This document shows positions 17,423 through 33,982 of a DNA stretch of 64,000 nucleotides, in pieces. The stretch spans positions 115,406-179,405 of the forward strand of contig NZ_JACHFN010000008.1 in NCBI RefSeq assembly GCF_014201885.1, read 5' to 3'. Source of the stretch: Deinococcus budaensis (GTDB taxonomy: Bacteria > Deinococcota > Deinococci > Deinococcales > Deinococcaceae). The position numbers and the translations under genes are program-made. Below the pieces are notes generated by a model, which was not told the origin of the DNA, did no database searches, and saw only the letters and a program-made list of their open reading frames with translations. How positions within the stretch are numbered: the stretch's first letter is position 1; every line of letters starts with the position of its first letter.

Positions 17423-18469
17423 TTACGGCGTCTCCTCCCGCAGGCAGCTGGCCCGTTCCCCGGGAGGCCGTTCGCCACACGCCCGCGCCAGCGCCAGAAA
17501 AGCGGGAACGTCCGCCCCCACCCGTCCCAGCGCCGCCGTGAAGTCGGGCACCAGCGCCGCGTAGGCCGCCGCCGAGGCCAGGGCCGCGTTGTTCACCCCG
17601 GCGGCGAACCAGGCGTCGTAGCCCCCGTAGCCCCCCCAGCTCGCCTTGAGCGCCGCGTAACGGTCCTGCAAACCCGCCAGGGCCGCCGCCTTGCGCGTCC
17701 GCCGCTCCTGCGGGGCAAGGGGCTGCGCGTAGAGGGCCTGCAGCTCGGCCCGCGCCGCCAACAGCAGGGCCTCGAACGCCCGCGCCCGCGCCCGGATGGT
17801 CCGGTCGGCTGCCTCCAGCTCCGGGGTGCCGTGGGCCGACATCCAGCGCCGCCAGCCCTCCTCCTCGACGGCGGTGGCAAAGGACTCGTTGTAGACGGTA
17901 TCGCCGGGCACGTAGACGGCGGGGTGGGCCAACTCGTGAATCACGGTGCGGATCAGGGTGGGGTCCGGGGAGGCCAGCATGGTGGAGAGCACCGGATCGC
18001 GCAGATACCCCAGCGTGCTGTAGGCCGTCACGCCGCCCACCCGCACGTCCTCGCCCGCCGCCCGGCGCGTCTGGGCGTAGGCCCGCGCGTCCGCCTCCCG
18101 GAAATACCCCCGGTACCCCACGCACCCGGCCACCGGGAAGCAGGAGGTGAGCAGGTCCAGCCCAAATTCGGGCGCCCGGAACACGTTCCAGACGACGGAG
18201 GGCCGGCCCACGTCCACATACGTGCGGTAGGCCCCCCGGTCGGGCAGGCCCAGCTCGCCCACCGCAAAAGCCCGGACCTGCTGCACCAGCGCCAGCTGTC
18301 GCCGCGTTTCCGGCGGGGTCGCGGGGTCGGCCAGCACCTCGGCCACCGGCCGCGCCCGCACCAGCAGGTCAAGTTGCCCGGCGGCCGCCTGGGTGAGATA
18401 CCCGACCTCGCCGCAACCGACCAGGGCCAGGGCCAGCAGCCCGCCCGCGCCCAGCACCCAGGCTTTCAT
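17423..18469 (-). CDS. Predicted lipoprotein aminopeptidase (HExxH metalloprotein)
   Basis: This 348-residue protein begins with a lipoprotein signal (MKAWVLGAGGLLALALVGC, Cys at 19), so it should be anchored on the outer face of the inner membrane. The body resembles the COG4324 family of predicted aminopeptidases: GYFREADARAYAQ, AYSTLGYLRDPVLSTM, the zinc-binding HELAH motif (IRTVIHELAHPAVYV) and the following NESFATAVEEEG, which supplies a third ligand Glu. Its substrate is unknown. The start at 18469 sits 6 bases after TATGCT, matching the leaderless promoter pattern. Confidence 0.88.
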   Translation of the reverse strand: MKAWVLGAGGLLALALVGCGEVGYLTQAAAGQLDLLVRARPVAEVLADPATPPETRRQLALVQQVRAFAVGELGLPDRGAYRTYVDVGRPSVVWNVFRAPEFGLDLLTSCFPVAGCVGYRGYFREADARAYAQTRRAAGEDVRVGGVTAYSTLGYLRDPVLSTMLASPDPTLIRTVIHELAHPAVYVPGDTVYNESFATAVEEEGWRRWMSAHGTPELEAADRTIRARARAFEALLLAARAELQALYAQPLAPQERRTRKAAALAGLQDRYAALKASWGGYGGYDAWFAAGVNNAALASAAAYAALVPDFTAALGRVGADVPAFLALARACGERPPGERASCLREETP

Positions 18470-18704
18470 GGGGACAGCATAGCGGTGGGCACGGAGGCTC
18501 AAAGCGTGGCCCCACCCCCTGTTCTTCGCCCCGGGTGGCGACCGGCCGGACTCCCCCTCAGAGACCGACCCTGGACGAGGGGCGGGAGCGGGGGGCAACC
18601 CACCGACCGGGGCAGCTCAGCCTTAAGGCCGGCGTCAGGAGGCCGCAACCCCCCTTGCGGGCGGGCGACCCTGCCCGCCGCCTGCGCCCCTCTACCCTGA
18701 AGCC

Positions 18705-19121
18705 ATGAACACCAGAGCCATGGGGACCCTCGCGCAGAAGCTGCGTGGGCTGGACTACTGCCTGCTGACCACCGTGAGCAGCCACGGCCGCCTCGCTTCC
18801 CGGCCCATGAGCAACAACGGCGAGGTCGAGTATGACGGGACCTCGTACTTCTTCACCTGGGCCGACTCCCGCATGGCAAAGGACATCGCCGCAAACCATC
18901 ATGTGCAACTGAACTTCAGGGCCGACGAGGGGTTCCTGTTCGTGGCGGTGCAGGGCGAGGCGCGGGTGCTGACCGACCGGCGCGTGATGAAAGACCACTG
19001 GCACGAGGAACTGCGCCGCTGGTTCGGGGATGGCCTGGACACCGAGGGCCTGGTGATGCTGCGGGTGGACGCCAAGCGCATCCAGTGGTGGGGCAAGGAA
19101 GACGGGCAGCTTGAGTTGTGA
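18705..19121 (+). CDS. Pyridoxamine 5'-phosphate oxidase-family (general stress) protein
   Basis: This 138-residue protein has the split-barrel flavin-binding fold of the PNPOx-like general stress family (COG3871). Visible features are LTTVSSHGRLASRPMSN near the N-terminus, YFFTWADSRMAKDIAANHHVQLNF and FVAVQGEARVLTD, ending with RIQWWGKEDG. It probably binds FMN or F420 and acts on small molecules; it is not a proven PNP oxidase. TACCCT lies 6 bases before the ATG, so it is probably leaderless. The 235 bases before the gene (18470-18704) hold only the two divergent promoters. Confidence 0.88.
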   Translation: MNTRAMGTLAQKLRGLDYCLLTTVSSHGRLASRPMSNNGEVEYDGTSYFFTWADSRMAKDIAANHHVQLNFRADEGFLFVAVQGEARVLTDRRVMKDHWHEELRRWFGDGLDTEGLVMLRVDAKRIQWWGKEDGQLEL

Positions 19122-19128
19122 GGCTCCG

Positions 19129-19153
19129 GGCCGCCCTGCAAAGAGAGGCGGCC
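19129..19153. terminator. Hairpin between PNPOx-like gene and sufD
   Basis: GGCCGCC and GGCGGCC form a 7-base stem with an 11-base loop between convergent genes. Weak T-content makes this only a moderate terminator call. Confidence 0.45.
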
Positions 19154-19191
19154 AGCCCGCAAGCTGACCGCCCGGGGCTGCTGCCCTCTCC

Positions 19192-20550
<1,359 letters not shown>

Positions 20551-20608
20551 GGTACCTCCAGAGGGGCGCGGACGCCTCGAAGCCGGGCGCCCGCGCCACA
20601 CGTAGCGT

Positions 20609-22015
<1,407 letters not shown>

Positions 22016-22046
22016 GGGGTGGCTCCTTGAGACAGGGGAGAAAGAC

Positions 22047-22817
<771 letters not shown>

Positions 22818-22845
22818 GGAGGCTCCTTGTGGGGGGGCTGAGAGG

Positions 22846-22877
<32 letters not shown>

Positions 22878-22882
22878 CGGCC

Positions 22883-22912
22883 ATTCTACCCGGTGAGGCG
22901 GGCCAAAGTCGA
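22883..22912 (-). promoter_or_regulatory. Promoter of the suf operon
   Basis: On the minus strand TCGACT (22907-22912) and TAGAAT (22883-22888) are separated by 18 bases. The -10 box matches consensus at 5 of 6 positions and sits just upstream of the inverted repeat. Confidence 0.55.
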
Positions 22913-23108
22913 GTGGTTTACTGTGGATTCAGCGGGTTGCCGGAGCCGTTGCCAGAGCGGTTCTGGAGGGTGGCGGGAACCCAGGAATCAGGGGATGTGG
23001 AGGGTGGCGACGGGAAAAGGCGGGATCGCCCCTGCGGCGGCCCCCGCATGAGTGCCCGGCGCACGTTTTTCACGCTTGCCACCCGCCTGCGTGCTACCCG
23101 TGAAAGCC

Positions 23109-23809
<701 letters not shown>

Positions 23810-23813
<4 letters not shown>

Positions 23814-24226
23814 GGCGGCGCTTTCGGGAGGGCGGCGACGCGGTCACCTTCGATTTCGCGCCGATGGTGGACATCGTGCTGCTGCTGCTGATTTTCTTTT
23901 TCCTGACGAGCAGCCTGGGGGCGCGGCAAAACGCCCTGCCGCTCGACCTGCCGCGCGCCAGCACGACCGTGCAGGAGACGCCTGCTCTGCCGGTCGTGAG
24001 CGTGGACCGGGGCGGCAAGGTGTACCTGAACGGCCAGGAAACGACCCTGACCCGGCTGGGCGGGCGCCTGAAGCCCCTGCTCCCGGCCTCGGGCGGCGTG
24101 GTGGGGTTGCGCGCCGACGAGCGCGGCAACTACGGCACGGTGGTCCGGGTGATGGACGAGATCAAGAAGGCGGGCGGCGAGCGCCTCGCCCTGGGCACCC
24201 GCACGGCCCAGGGCGGCGGGCAGTGA
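23810..24226 (+). CDS. exbD: ExbD/TolR-type biopolymer transport protein
   Basis: This 138-residue protein has one transmembrane helix preceded by the conserved acidic residue: FDFAPMVDIVLLLLIFFFLTSSLG, in which the Asp of MVD is the proton-carrying residue in ExbD/TolR. The C-terminal periplasmic domain ends VVGLRADERGNYGTVVRVMDEIKKAGGERLALGT, typical of the family. It starts with GTG overlapping the exbB stop by four bases, indicating translational coupling. It should assemble with ExbB in the inner membrane. Confidence 0.93.
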
Positions 24227-24233
24227 GGCGGGC

Positions 24234-26333
24234 ATGACCATCCTGCCCCGGCCTCCCGTCCCCTCGCCCGAGCGCCAGGACCGTCTGCGGGCGGTGGGGG
24301 TCACGGCGCTGGTCCACGCGGCGCTGCTGCTGGGGCTGCTCGCCACCCGGCCCGACCTGCGCGCCCCCGCCCTGACGGCCCCCCCGGACCTCAACCGCGC
24401 GCCGCTGGAAGTGGTCACGCTGGCCCCGCCGCCGACGGAGACGCCAACCCCTCCGCTGACGCCCCCGCCACGTGAGCGGGCGATCCCAGCGGCCCGGCCT
24501 GCGGCGCCGCCCCCGGCCCCCCAGCCTGCGCCGGAGCGCGCCCAGCCTTCGCGCCCACCCGCGCCGCCTCCCGCGCCTGCTCCGGTGGCCCGTCCCCCCA
24601 CACCGCCCCCTGCCTCGCGGGCCGCGCCTCCGCAGGTGTCCCCACAGCCCACTCCCGCCGCTCCGGTCACCCCACCTGCCCCCGCTGCCCCGGCTCCGGC
24701 GAGCGCGCCAGCCCCCGTCCGGTCCCCGAGTGCCGCGCCCCCATCCGCTGCCGTGGCGGCCCCCGCGACGGCGACTCCGGCGCCCACTCCTCCAGCGCCC
24801 CGCACCTCGGCAGACAGCCCCCCGGCGCCAGCGGCGCCTGCCGCCACTGCGCCCACCCCTGCGGCCGACACGCCTGCCTCCGACCCGCTGGCCTCCGCGC
24901 CGACTTCCCGGGCCGAGCCGCAGGAACTCGCCCCCGAGCCGAGTGCTCCGGCGGCTCAGGGCCGCCTGGACCCCGAACCCCAGGCCCAGGCCGACGACAC
25001 GCCCGCTGTTCCGGTGGCGACGGCCCCCGCTGCGCCCGCGCCTGACCCCGAGCCGGTCACGGCCTTGCCCCGCCGGGAGGACGCCGCCCCGGCCAGCGCG
25101 CAGGAAACAGCCACTCCGGCGCGGGGCGCGGCCACGGCGACCGAGGAACCTGCCCCGGCGCGGGGAGCGGCTCCAGCCACGGCGGCCGGGACGGCGGTGG
25201 GCGAGACGGCGCTGGCCCGCGTTCCGGCCCGTCCGCAGGCGGCTCCGCAGGGCAGCGCTCCCGAGGCGCCACTCTCGCCGCGCGGCACCCTCGCGCCAGG
25301 TAGTCCCCAGGCCACCGCCGGGCGCGAGGGAAAGGCCGCGCGCACGCCCCAGGCCACGGCGCCCGACGCCCCCACGACCCCGCGCAGTCCGGTCACCGTC
25401 CCGGCGGCCCCGCCAGCGAGCACGGCCGCACGGACCCCGGTCCCCGCCGCCCCAGCGGCGCCCACGCCTTCCACCGCCCCCACACGCGGCGCGGCGGGAA
25501 CAGGAACCTCTGCCGCGCCGGTGGCCGAGGCGGCCCGCGCGGCGCCCACACCCGGCACGCCGGCCGCAAGCGGGCCAGGCACGGCCAGCCCGGTCGCCCG
25601 CTCCGGCCCCACGCCCGGCGACGCCAGCCCTGGGCCGCAGACCACCGCGCCCGCTGCCGGAACGCCGGGCAGCGCGGGCGCGACGCCAGCGGCGCCCACC
25701 GCCCCTCGCGAGTCCTCGGGCGGAAGCGCGAGCGGGGCAGGCACCACGCCCGACCCCGGCCCCGCCGCTGGAAACCGGGGAGGCGGGGCGGGCGACGGCG
25801 CCCGGGGTGGGGGGCCAAGTGGGGACGGCGCGGGCAGCGGCGGTCCCTCCGGCACAGGTACGGCTCCTGGACGGGGAGGCGGCGTTCCGGCTGGCAACGG
25901 CAACGGGGGCGGCGGCAGCGGTGGGGGAGAGATGGCCCGGGCCGGGGGAGGCGCAGGAAGCGGCGCCGGAACCGAGTCGCGCCCGCTGAACTGCACGGTC
26001 GTGATCGACGTGCGCGGACTGGGGCGCTTCGACCGGGATGCGACCAGCTTCGTGTACGACGAGGGCGGTACCCAGCTGTGGCCCGACGCCGCGCTGATCA
26101 AGGGCGTCAGCTCCCAGCTGGTGAACGAGGGCAACCTCCAGAGCTACGCCACCTCGGAAGCGCAACTCGCCCCCTTCCAAAATGTGACCCGTGTCAAGGC
26201 GGCGCGTGTCCAGGCGCCCCGAATCGCGCCGAACGCTCCCATCCGCACCGACGCCGTTCTCGGCGCCGCCGCCGCCGCGCAGTTCCGCTCGGCGGGCGCG
26301 GCCTGCCGGGTCGTCTATCTCAAGGACGCCTGA
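24234..26333 (+). CDS. TonB-position protein: anchor, long Pro/Ala linker, LPP20-like C-terminal domain
   Basis: This 699-residue protein has one N-terminal helix (AVGVTALVHAALLLGLLAT, about 20-38), then about 530 residues dominated by Pro, Ala, Thr and later Gly (about 40-575). A folded C-terminal domain of about 120 residues follows (579-699). Position after exbB-exbD and the anchor-plus-linker layout are those of TonB or TolA. The C-terminal domain does not look like TonB: it reads CTVVIDVRGLGRF, then FVYDEGG, NVTRVKAARVQAPR, TDAVLGAAAAAQFRSA and CRVVYL. This resembles LPP20/secretin-associated domains (VVDARGLG...DEDG...TDVVLS). C587 and C692 could form a disulfide. It probably spans the periplasm and couples ExbBD energy to an outer-envelope partner. 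Confidence 0.8.
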   Translation: MTILPRPPVPSPERQDRLRAVGVTALVHAALLLGLLATRPDLRAPALTAPPDLNRAPLEVVTLAPPPTETPTPPLTPPPRERAIPAARPAAPPPAPQPAPERAQPSRPPAPPPAPAPVARPPTPPPASRAAPPQVSPQPTPAAPVTPPAPAAPAPASAPAPVRSPSAAPPSAAVAAPATATPAPTPPAPRTSADSPPAPAAPAATAPTPAADTPASDPLASAPTSRAEPQELAPEPSAPAAQGRLDPEPQAQADDTPAVPVATAPAAPAPDPEPVTALPRREDAAPASAQETATPARGAATATEEPAPARGAAPATAAGTAVGETALARVPARPQAAPQGSAPEAPLSPRGTLAPGSPQATAGREGKAARTPQATAPDAPTTPRSPVTVPAAPPASTAARTPVPAAPAAPTPSTAPTRGAAGTGTSAAPVAEAARAAPTPGTPAASGPGTASPVARSGPTPGDASPGPQTTAPAAGTPGSAGATPAAPTAPRESSGGSASGAGTTPDPGPAAGNRGGGAGDGARGGGPSGDGAGSGGPSGTGTAPGRGGGVPAGNGNGGGGSGGGEMARAGGGAGSGAGTESRPLNCTVVIDVRGLGRFDRDATSFVYDEGGTQLWPDAALIKGVSSQLVNEGNLQSYATSEAQLAPFQNVTRVKAARVQAPRIAPNAPIRTDAVLGAAAAAQFRSAGAACRVVYLKDA

Positions 26334-26386
26334 TCCCCCGGGCCGCCGTCAGCCTGCCGTCACTCCCTTCTGCTATGAGGTGCCCC

Positions 26387-27157
26387 ATGCGTAAACCTGT
26401 GTTGCTCGCCCTGACCCTGCTGCTGTCGGCCCCGGCCCTGGCCTGGGTACCCAAGCTGGAGGAGACGACTGCCAAAAACGTCATCGACGGCGCGTATGGC
26501 CGCCGCGAGCCGGTGCCCACCTACCTGACCCTTGACCTGAACGTCAAAGACGGCCAGTTCGCCTCGGGTCCGGGGGCCGTGAAGGTCTTCGACGGCGGCG
26601 AGAAGTGCCTGGCCGACTGGCTGGCCGCGCCGGGCGACTTCGCGGCAGGCAGCCGCCCGGCCGCCGTCACGGTGAGCGGTCAGGCCGACCAGCTTTACTT
26701 CCAGGCGGTGGACGCCCGCGACAACTTCCAGGTGCTGAGCGCCGAGGGTGCCCTGGGCGCCGACCTGACCGCCAAGCGCATGGCCGAGGGCCTGCTGCGC
26801 GTGGACGTGAACGTGCGCGGCCTGCCCAGCGAAAAGGCGCGCGACGCCTACCTCCTGCGCCTCCGGGCACCGGACGGCAAGCTCGTCGCGCCCGTTCGCA
26901 AGAGCTTCGTGAACGACTGGAAGCCCATGGTGGGTGCGGGGAGCACCACGGCTGTGACGCCTCCCGCGACGAGCACCACTCCGGCCACGACGGTGAACAC
27001 CGCCGTGAAAGGGCCTCTGGAAGGCACCCTCGTCTACTATTTCGAGCCGCTCAAGGCGGGCATCGGCGCCAGCGACAAGGTGGAGCTGCTGATCCGCACC
27101 GAGGCCGACACCAGCTGCGCCTACAGCGTGACGCTGGACCTGGGCAGTTTCCAGTAA
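26387..27157 (+). CDS. Secreted protein of unknown function
   Basis: This 256-residue protein starts at an ATG with GAGG about 6 bases upstream and has a clear signal peptide (MRKPVLLALTLLLSAPALA, cleavage before WVP). The mature part has a beta-rich N-terminal domain, a Thr/Ala/Pro linker (about 182-205, TTAVTPPATSTTPATTVNTA) and a short C-terminal beta segment. Two Cys residues are likely to be oxidised outside the cytoplasm. I do not recognise a family. It lies 53 bases after the TonB-like gene in the same direction and before a strong terminator, so it may be a periplasmic partner of that module. Confidence 0.8.
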   Translation: MRKPVLLALTLLLSAPALAWVPKLEETTAKNVIDGAYGRREPVPTYLTLDLNVKDGQFASGPGAVKVFDGGEKCLADWLAAPGDFAAGSRPAAVTVSGQADQLYFQAVDARDNFQVLSAEGALGADLTAKRMAEGLLRVDVNVRGLPSEKARDAYLLRLRAPDGKLVAPVRKSFVNDWKPMVGAGSTTAVTPPATSTTPATTVNTAVKGPLEGTLVYYFEPLKAGIGASDKVELLIRTEADTSCAYSVTLDLGSFQ

Positions 27158-27174
27158 GCGCCGGGAGCGGGACC

Positions 27175-27220
27175 GGCGGGGCGAGGGACCTTACGGGGTC
27201 GCTCGCCCCGCCCCGCTTTT
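27175..27220 (+). terminator. Terminator of the exbB-exbD-TonB-like operon
   Basis: GGCGGGGCGAG pairs perfectly with CTCGCCCCGCC (11 bases) and is followed by CCGCTTTTG. It lies between the secreted-protein gene and the converging NIF3 gene. Confidence 0.8.
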
Positions 27221-27240
27221 GCCCTGCTCCCCGTCCTGCC

Positions 27241-27939
27241 TCAGCGCGGCTCAGCGAGCGGATACACCTCCGTCTCCAGCTCCGGAAAAGCCGCGCGCAG
27301 TTCGCGGGCAAGCTGGTGCAGCCCCCACAGCTCGCTGCGGCGGTGGCCCAGCGCGATCACGCCCAGGCCCAGGCCCCGCGCCGCCCCCGCCGCCGAGGGC
27401 CGCAGTTGCCCGGTCAGGTAGACCCGCACCCCGAGGGCCGCGACGTGTCCGATCAGCGCCGGATTCATCGCGTTCATCAGCGCCAGCCGCAGCGGAGCCG
27501 AAGCGGGTTCCGGCGGCCAGGAGGTGTCCTCGCCGCCCAGTTCGGCGTGCAGGGCGGCGCGCAAGTCAATCCAGCGCGGCTGCGGCGGTGTGGCGCTCAG
27601 GCCCACGGTCCGGCCCTCCCAGACCACCTCGCGCACCTCCCGCCAGCCCAGCTTGACCGCCAGCCGCCGGTTCGGCCCGGTCGTGAGCTGCTGGTCGAAG
27701 CCGTCGTGGACGCTCAATACGCCCAGGCCCGGCCAGCCGTCCCCGATGCGGCGTGAGCGGTGCAAAAAGAGGGCGTCGGCCTCCAGCGTGGGGGGCAGGT
27801 CGGCGGGTTCCAGCGCGAGGGCCAGCCGCCGCACCTCGGCGGGGCCGTCCCGGCGCAGCGGCGCGGGGTCATCCAGCGCGGCGCTCAGCCAGTGGGCCAG
27901 ATCAGTCAGGGTGGGCGCGTTCGGAGGAGGCGGGGTCAT
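27241..27939 (-). CDS. NIF3-like (GTP cyclohydrolase I type 2/YbgI) family protein
   Basis: This 232-residue protein resembles the NIF3/YbgI metal-binding family, whose physiological role is mostly unknown. Supporting segments are FLHRSRRIG near the middle, LSVHDGFDQQLT, VRVYLTGQLRPSA, and the C-terminal VIALGHRRSELWGLHQLARELRAAFP, which supplies the conserved His and Glu. The chosen ATG at 27939 overlaps the end of the P-loop kinase gene by 38 bases in another frame, so the two are probably co-transcribed and coupled. Confidence 0.8.
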   Translation of the reverse strand: MTPPPPNAPTLTDLAHWLSAALDDPAPLRRDGPAEVRRLALALEPADLPPTLEADALFLHRSRRIGDGWPGLGVLSVHDGFDQQLTTGPNRRLAVKLGWREVREVVWEGRTVGLSATPPQPRWIDLRAALHAELGGEDTSWPPEPASAPLRLALMNAMNPALIGHVAALGVRVYLTGQLRPSAAGAARGLGLGVIALGHRRSELWGLHQLARELRAAFPELETEVYPLAEPR

Positions 27940-28414
27940 GCCCCAGGATGCGCCATCCACCCTGGCCCAGCTCGTCTGCCCCGGGGCGTTGAAACAGGTC
28001 CCACCACCCGTCCAGCTCCGCCCGGGTGATGGCAAACGTGCCTGGAGGGCGGGTGCCGTTGCGGGCCTCCAGCCGCCGCCACAGGTCCTCGCGCGGCAGG
28101 TCCAGCCAGACCAGTTCCACCCGCGCTCCCAGCGCCTCGCCCCGCGCCCGGAAATCGTCGCGTTCCTCCCGTGCCCACAGGCCGAAGTCGAGCACCACGC
28201 CCACCCCCAGGCCCAGCACCCGCGCCGCCACGCCCCACAGCAACTCGCTTTCCAGCACCCAGCGCTTGCCCCCGGCCTCGCCCTCACCGAACAGGGGCTG
28301 CATCCACTCGTCGGGCGTCAGCCGCAAGGCCCGGTGTTCGGCCTCCAGCCGCCGCGCCAGCGTGGTCTTGCCGGAACCGGGGAGGCCCACGAGGAGGTGG
28401 AGGGTGGGACGCAT
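27902..28414 (-). CDS. P-loop ATP-binding protein (zeta-toxin/kinase-like)
   Basis: This 170-residue protein is a small P-loop kinase-type NTPase. GLPGSGKTTLARRLE forms Walker A (residues 10-24), LTPDEWMQPLFG follows as in AAA_33/zeta-like kinases, VVLDFGLWAREERDDF is a Walker B-type strand with Asp, and LVWLDLPREDLWRRLEARN resembles the LID region. The substrate is unknown. No separate antitoxin gene is present, so a toxin role is not supported. TACCCT lies 6 bases before the ATG. Its end overlaps the start of the NIF3 gene. Confidence 0.85.
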   Translation of the reverse strand: MRPTLHLLVGLPGSGKTTLARRLEAEHRALRLTPDEWMQPLFGEGEAGGKRWVLESELLWGVAARVLGLGVGVVLDFGLWAREERDDFRARGEALGARVELVWLDLPREDLWRRLEARNGTRPPGTFAITRAELDGWWDLFQRPGADELGQGGWRILGHDPASSERAHPD

Positions 28415-28433
28415 CCTTCCAGGGTAAAGGAGA

Positions 28434-28462
28434 CGCCCCGCACTCGGCCGAGCTGCGGGGCG
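28434..28462 (-). terminator. Terminator of valS
   Basis: CGCCCCGCA pairs with TGCGGGGCG, and the inner bases (CTCGGCCGAG) are self-complementary. On the minus strand TCTCCTTTACC follows. It lies 22 bases after the valS stop. Confidence 0.75.
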
Positions 28463-28483
28463 GGAGCCTGTGGTGCCGGTGGC

Positions 28484-31242
<2,759 letters not shown>

Positions 31243-31246
<4 letters not shown>

Positions 31247-31761
31247 GCGGGGACTCCTTGGAGGGCGGCGAGGTGCCGGGTCAGGTGGGGGAGGGCGGCG
31301 TCGTAGCCGTAGCCCTGGATGAGTTCCGGGCGGCTGAGCGGGGCAAAGCGCAGGTGAAATAGCAGGGCCTTGTCGCGTTCGCCGTCGGTGACCCGGTGCG
31401 TCCAGGCATCCGGTGTTCCGGGCGGGGCGGTCAGCCAGTAATAGTGCCAGACCTGGGACCGCTCGCCGCGCCGCCAGTGGCAGGAGGCGAGATGGACGGG
31501 GCCACTCAGGCTGAGGCCGCTTTCCTCCAGCGTCTCGCGCCGGGCTGCCGCTTCCGGCGTCTCGCCGGGTTCCACTCCTCCGGCGGGGACCTGAACGCCC
31601 GCGTCCACGAACTTGGACTCATGCTCGAAGACGAGAAGTTCATCCGGGCGGCGGGTGACATACGCCAGGACTTTTTCCCGGCACCTCAGGCGGGCGGCCA
31701 GGGTCCGCGCCTCGGTCAGGGGCAATGCATATCCGGTCTGCTGAATCCGCGCTGGTTCCAT
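31243..31761 (-). CDS. Nudix hydrolase, first gene of the valS operon
   Basis: This 172-residue protein has the Nudix box GGVEPGETPEAAARRETLEESGL (GX5EX7REUXEEXGU; the RE in RRETLEE) around residues 61-83, with a domain boundary at KVLAYVTRRPDELLVFEHES. The pyrophosphate substrate is unknown. It lies directly downstream of the T-box terminator and overlaps valS by four bases. It should therefore be induced with valS when tRNA-Val is uncharged, an unusual pairing. ATG 31761 was chosen because the ORF upstream runs into the T-box structure. Confidence 0.88.
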
Positions 31762-31787
31762 ATCCCACGGCCTCCCATCCACAACAC

Positions 31788-32068
31788 AAAACGCCCCGTC
31801 CGACCAGCTTTCGCCGGATGCGGACGAGACGTGCTGCAAAAGTCCCGTGGTACCACCGCGTTTCCCCACAGGTGTGGGGCACTCGTGCGCGCTGTGTCGG
31901 GCGCATCCCGGACGGCTCTACTCGGCCCCAGTGCGTATGGCTCTCGGCCTTTCTTCCGCCGCGCTCGCGGGCGACTTTCCCCGGCTGCGTTCCCGGCCTC
32001 CCTCTCAGTCTCGGGGCGGGCCTTCCTGTGGGCGCAACTTTCCGGGTACTCCTCCCGGTCCTCGCCCG
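31788..32068 (-). promoter_or_regulatory. T-box riboswitch of the nudix-valS operon (valine specifier)
   Basis: The minus-strand leader of about 280 bases has all main T-box parts. Stem I closes with CGGGCGA (32068-32062) pairing TCGCCCG (31974-31968). AGTA (32050-32047) faces GAA-A-GTC-G, giving specifier GTC (valine) at 31975-31973, flanked by CCCGG/CCGGG. The T-box itself is at 31862-31841 and reads AACGCGGTGGTACCACGGG; its TGGT would pair with the ACCA end of tRNA-Val. The antiterminator CGGGAC/GTCTCG competes with a terminator stem (GTCCG...CGGAC) followed by GGGGCGTTTT at 31795-31788. Regulation is presumably transcriptional antitermination by uncharged tRNA-Val. Confidence 0.88.
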
Positions 32069-32071
32069 ATC

Positions 32072-32077
32072 AGTATA
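32072..32077 (-). promoter_or_regulatory. -10 box for the valS T-box leader
   Basis: TATACT on the minus strand lies a few bases before the start of stem I. No convincing -35 box is seen upstream. Confidence 0.5.
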
Positions 32078-32119
32078 GGGGCCTGCGAGGTGGGAAGCGC
32101 CGCAACCGGAGGGTCAGGG

Positions 32120-32641
32120 TCAGGCCACTTCAATCAGACCCGCCGCCAGAAAAGCGTGCAGCGTCGTCAGGGTCGTCCGGGGAGGCTGGCCGCTGCGCTC
32201 CAGCACGGTTCGCAGCGGCAGGGCCTCGGGCACCAGGCTCAGGGCCAGGTACTGCGCGCGGGTCACCGGCTGGGCGTCGGTCCACCGCGCGGTGAAGCGC
32301 AGCGGGCGGCTCCAGTCGGGAAAGGCGCGCAGCAGCTCGCCCCAGGCGTCCGATTCCTCGATCAAGCGGCGCAGGGCCGCGTCACGGCGCAGGCTGAGGC
32401 TGCGCTCGCTGGCGGCCACGTCGGGCGCGAAGGTAAATTGCCCGCCGTCCAGGCTGCTCAGCACCTGCAAGGCGCCGTCGCCGGTCAGCCCGCCCGCCCG
32501 CGCGTGCACGAGTTCGCCCGGTTCCAGCCACAGCTCGCCGCCCCGCGCGTGCGACACGCTCAGGCGCCCGGCCCGGCCACTCGACAGCAGCATCTGCATG
32601 ACAGGCATGAAGGGGAAGACCGCCAGATCACCGCGCAGCAT
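32120..32641 (-). CDS. DUF4388 (PATAN-like) domain protein
   Basis: This 173-residue cytoplasmic protein has an N-terminal DUF4388-type domain: LRGDLAVFPFMPVMQMLLSSGRAGRLSV, then GELWLEPGELVHARAGGLTGDGALQVLSSLDGGQFTF. This domain often occurs in two-component and chemotaxis-like regulators. The C-terminal half (about 110-173) looks like a small helical winged-helix domain ending TLTTLHAFLAAGLIEVA. It may be a regulator or adaptor. ATG 32641 lies 7 bases after TAAACT, so the message is probably leaderless; an alternative upstream GTG cannot be excluded. Confidence 0.8.
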   Translation of the reverse strand: MLRGDLAVFPFMPVMQMLLSSGRAGRLSVSHARGGELWLEPGELVHARAGGLTGDGALQVLSSLDGGQFTFAPDVAASERSLSLRRDAALRRLIEESDAWGELLRAFPDWSRPLRFTARWTDAQPVTRAQYLALSLVPEALPLRTVLERSGQPPRTTLTTLHAFLAAGLIEVA

Positions 32642-32770
32642 AGCGACCAGTTTAAGCCTCTCTTCATGCAGCACTCTGACAAAGGTGGAGCCGCACGCCG
32701 GAGGCCGCGCCGGGAGTGCGGCGAAAGGAGGGCAGGGCCTGGCGAGCGCCCGGAACCCACCCAACCACAA

Positions 32771-32811
32771 GCGGAAGGCCAGAGCGCTGACTTGCTCTGG
32801 CCTCCTTCCGC
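32771..32811 (-). terminator. Terminator of ndh
   Basis: GGCCAGAGC and GCTCTGGCC form a perfect 9-base stem, extended by GCGGAA/TTCCGC across a 3-base bulge. It lies 20 bases after the ndh stop. Confidence 0.7.
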
Positions 32812-32829
32812 GCTCCAGCGGCCCGGCCG

Positions 32830-33970
<1,141 letters not shown>

Positions 33971-33982
33971 GCAAATTCTCCT

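Noticed and set aside
23068..23105. TTTCACG/CGTGAAA inverted repeat before exbB
   Set aside because: Only 7 bases each with a 24-base gap, which may occur by chance.
27902..28414. Zeta-toxin system
   Set aside because: The kinase has a Walker A and LID-like region but no epsilon-type antitoxin gene adjacent; it overlaps a NIF3 gene instead.
28415..28483. Separate small gene between valS and the kinase
   Set aside because: The interval is only a terminator and the kinase promoter.
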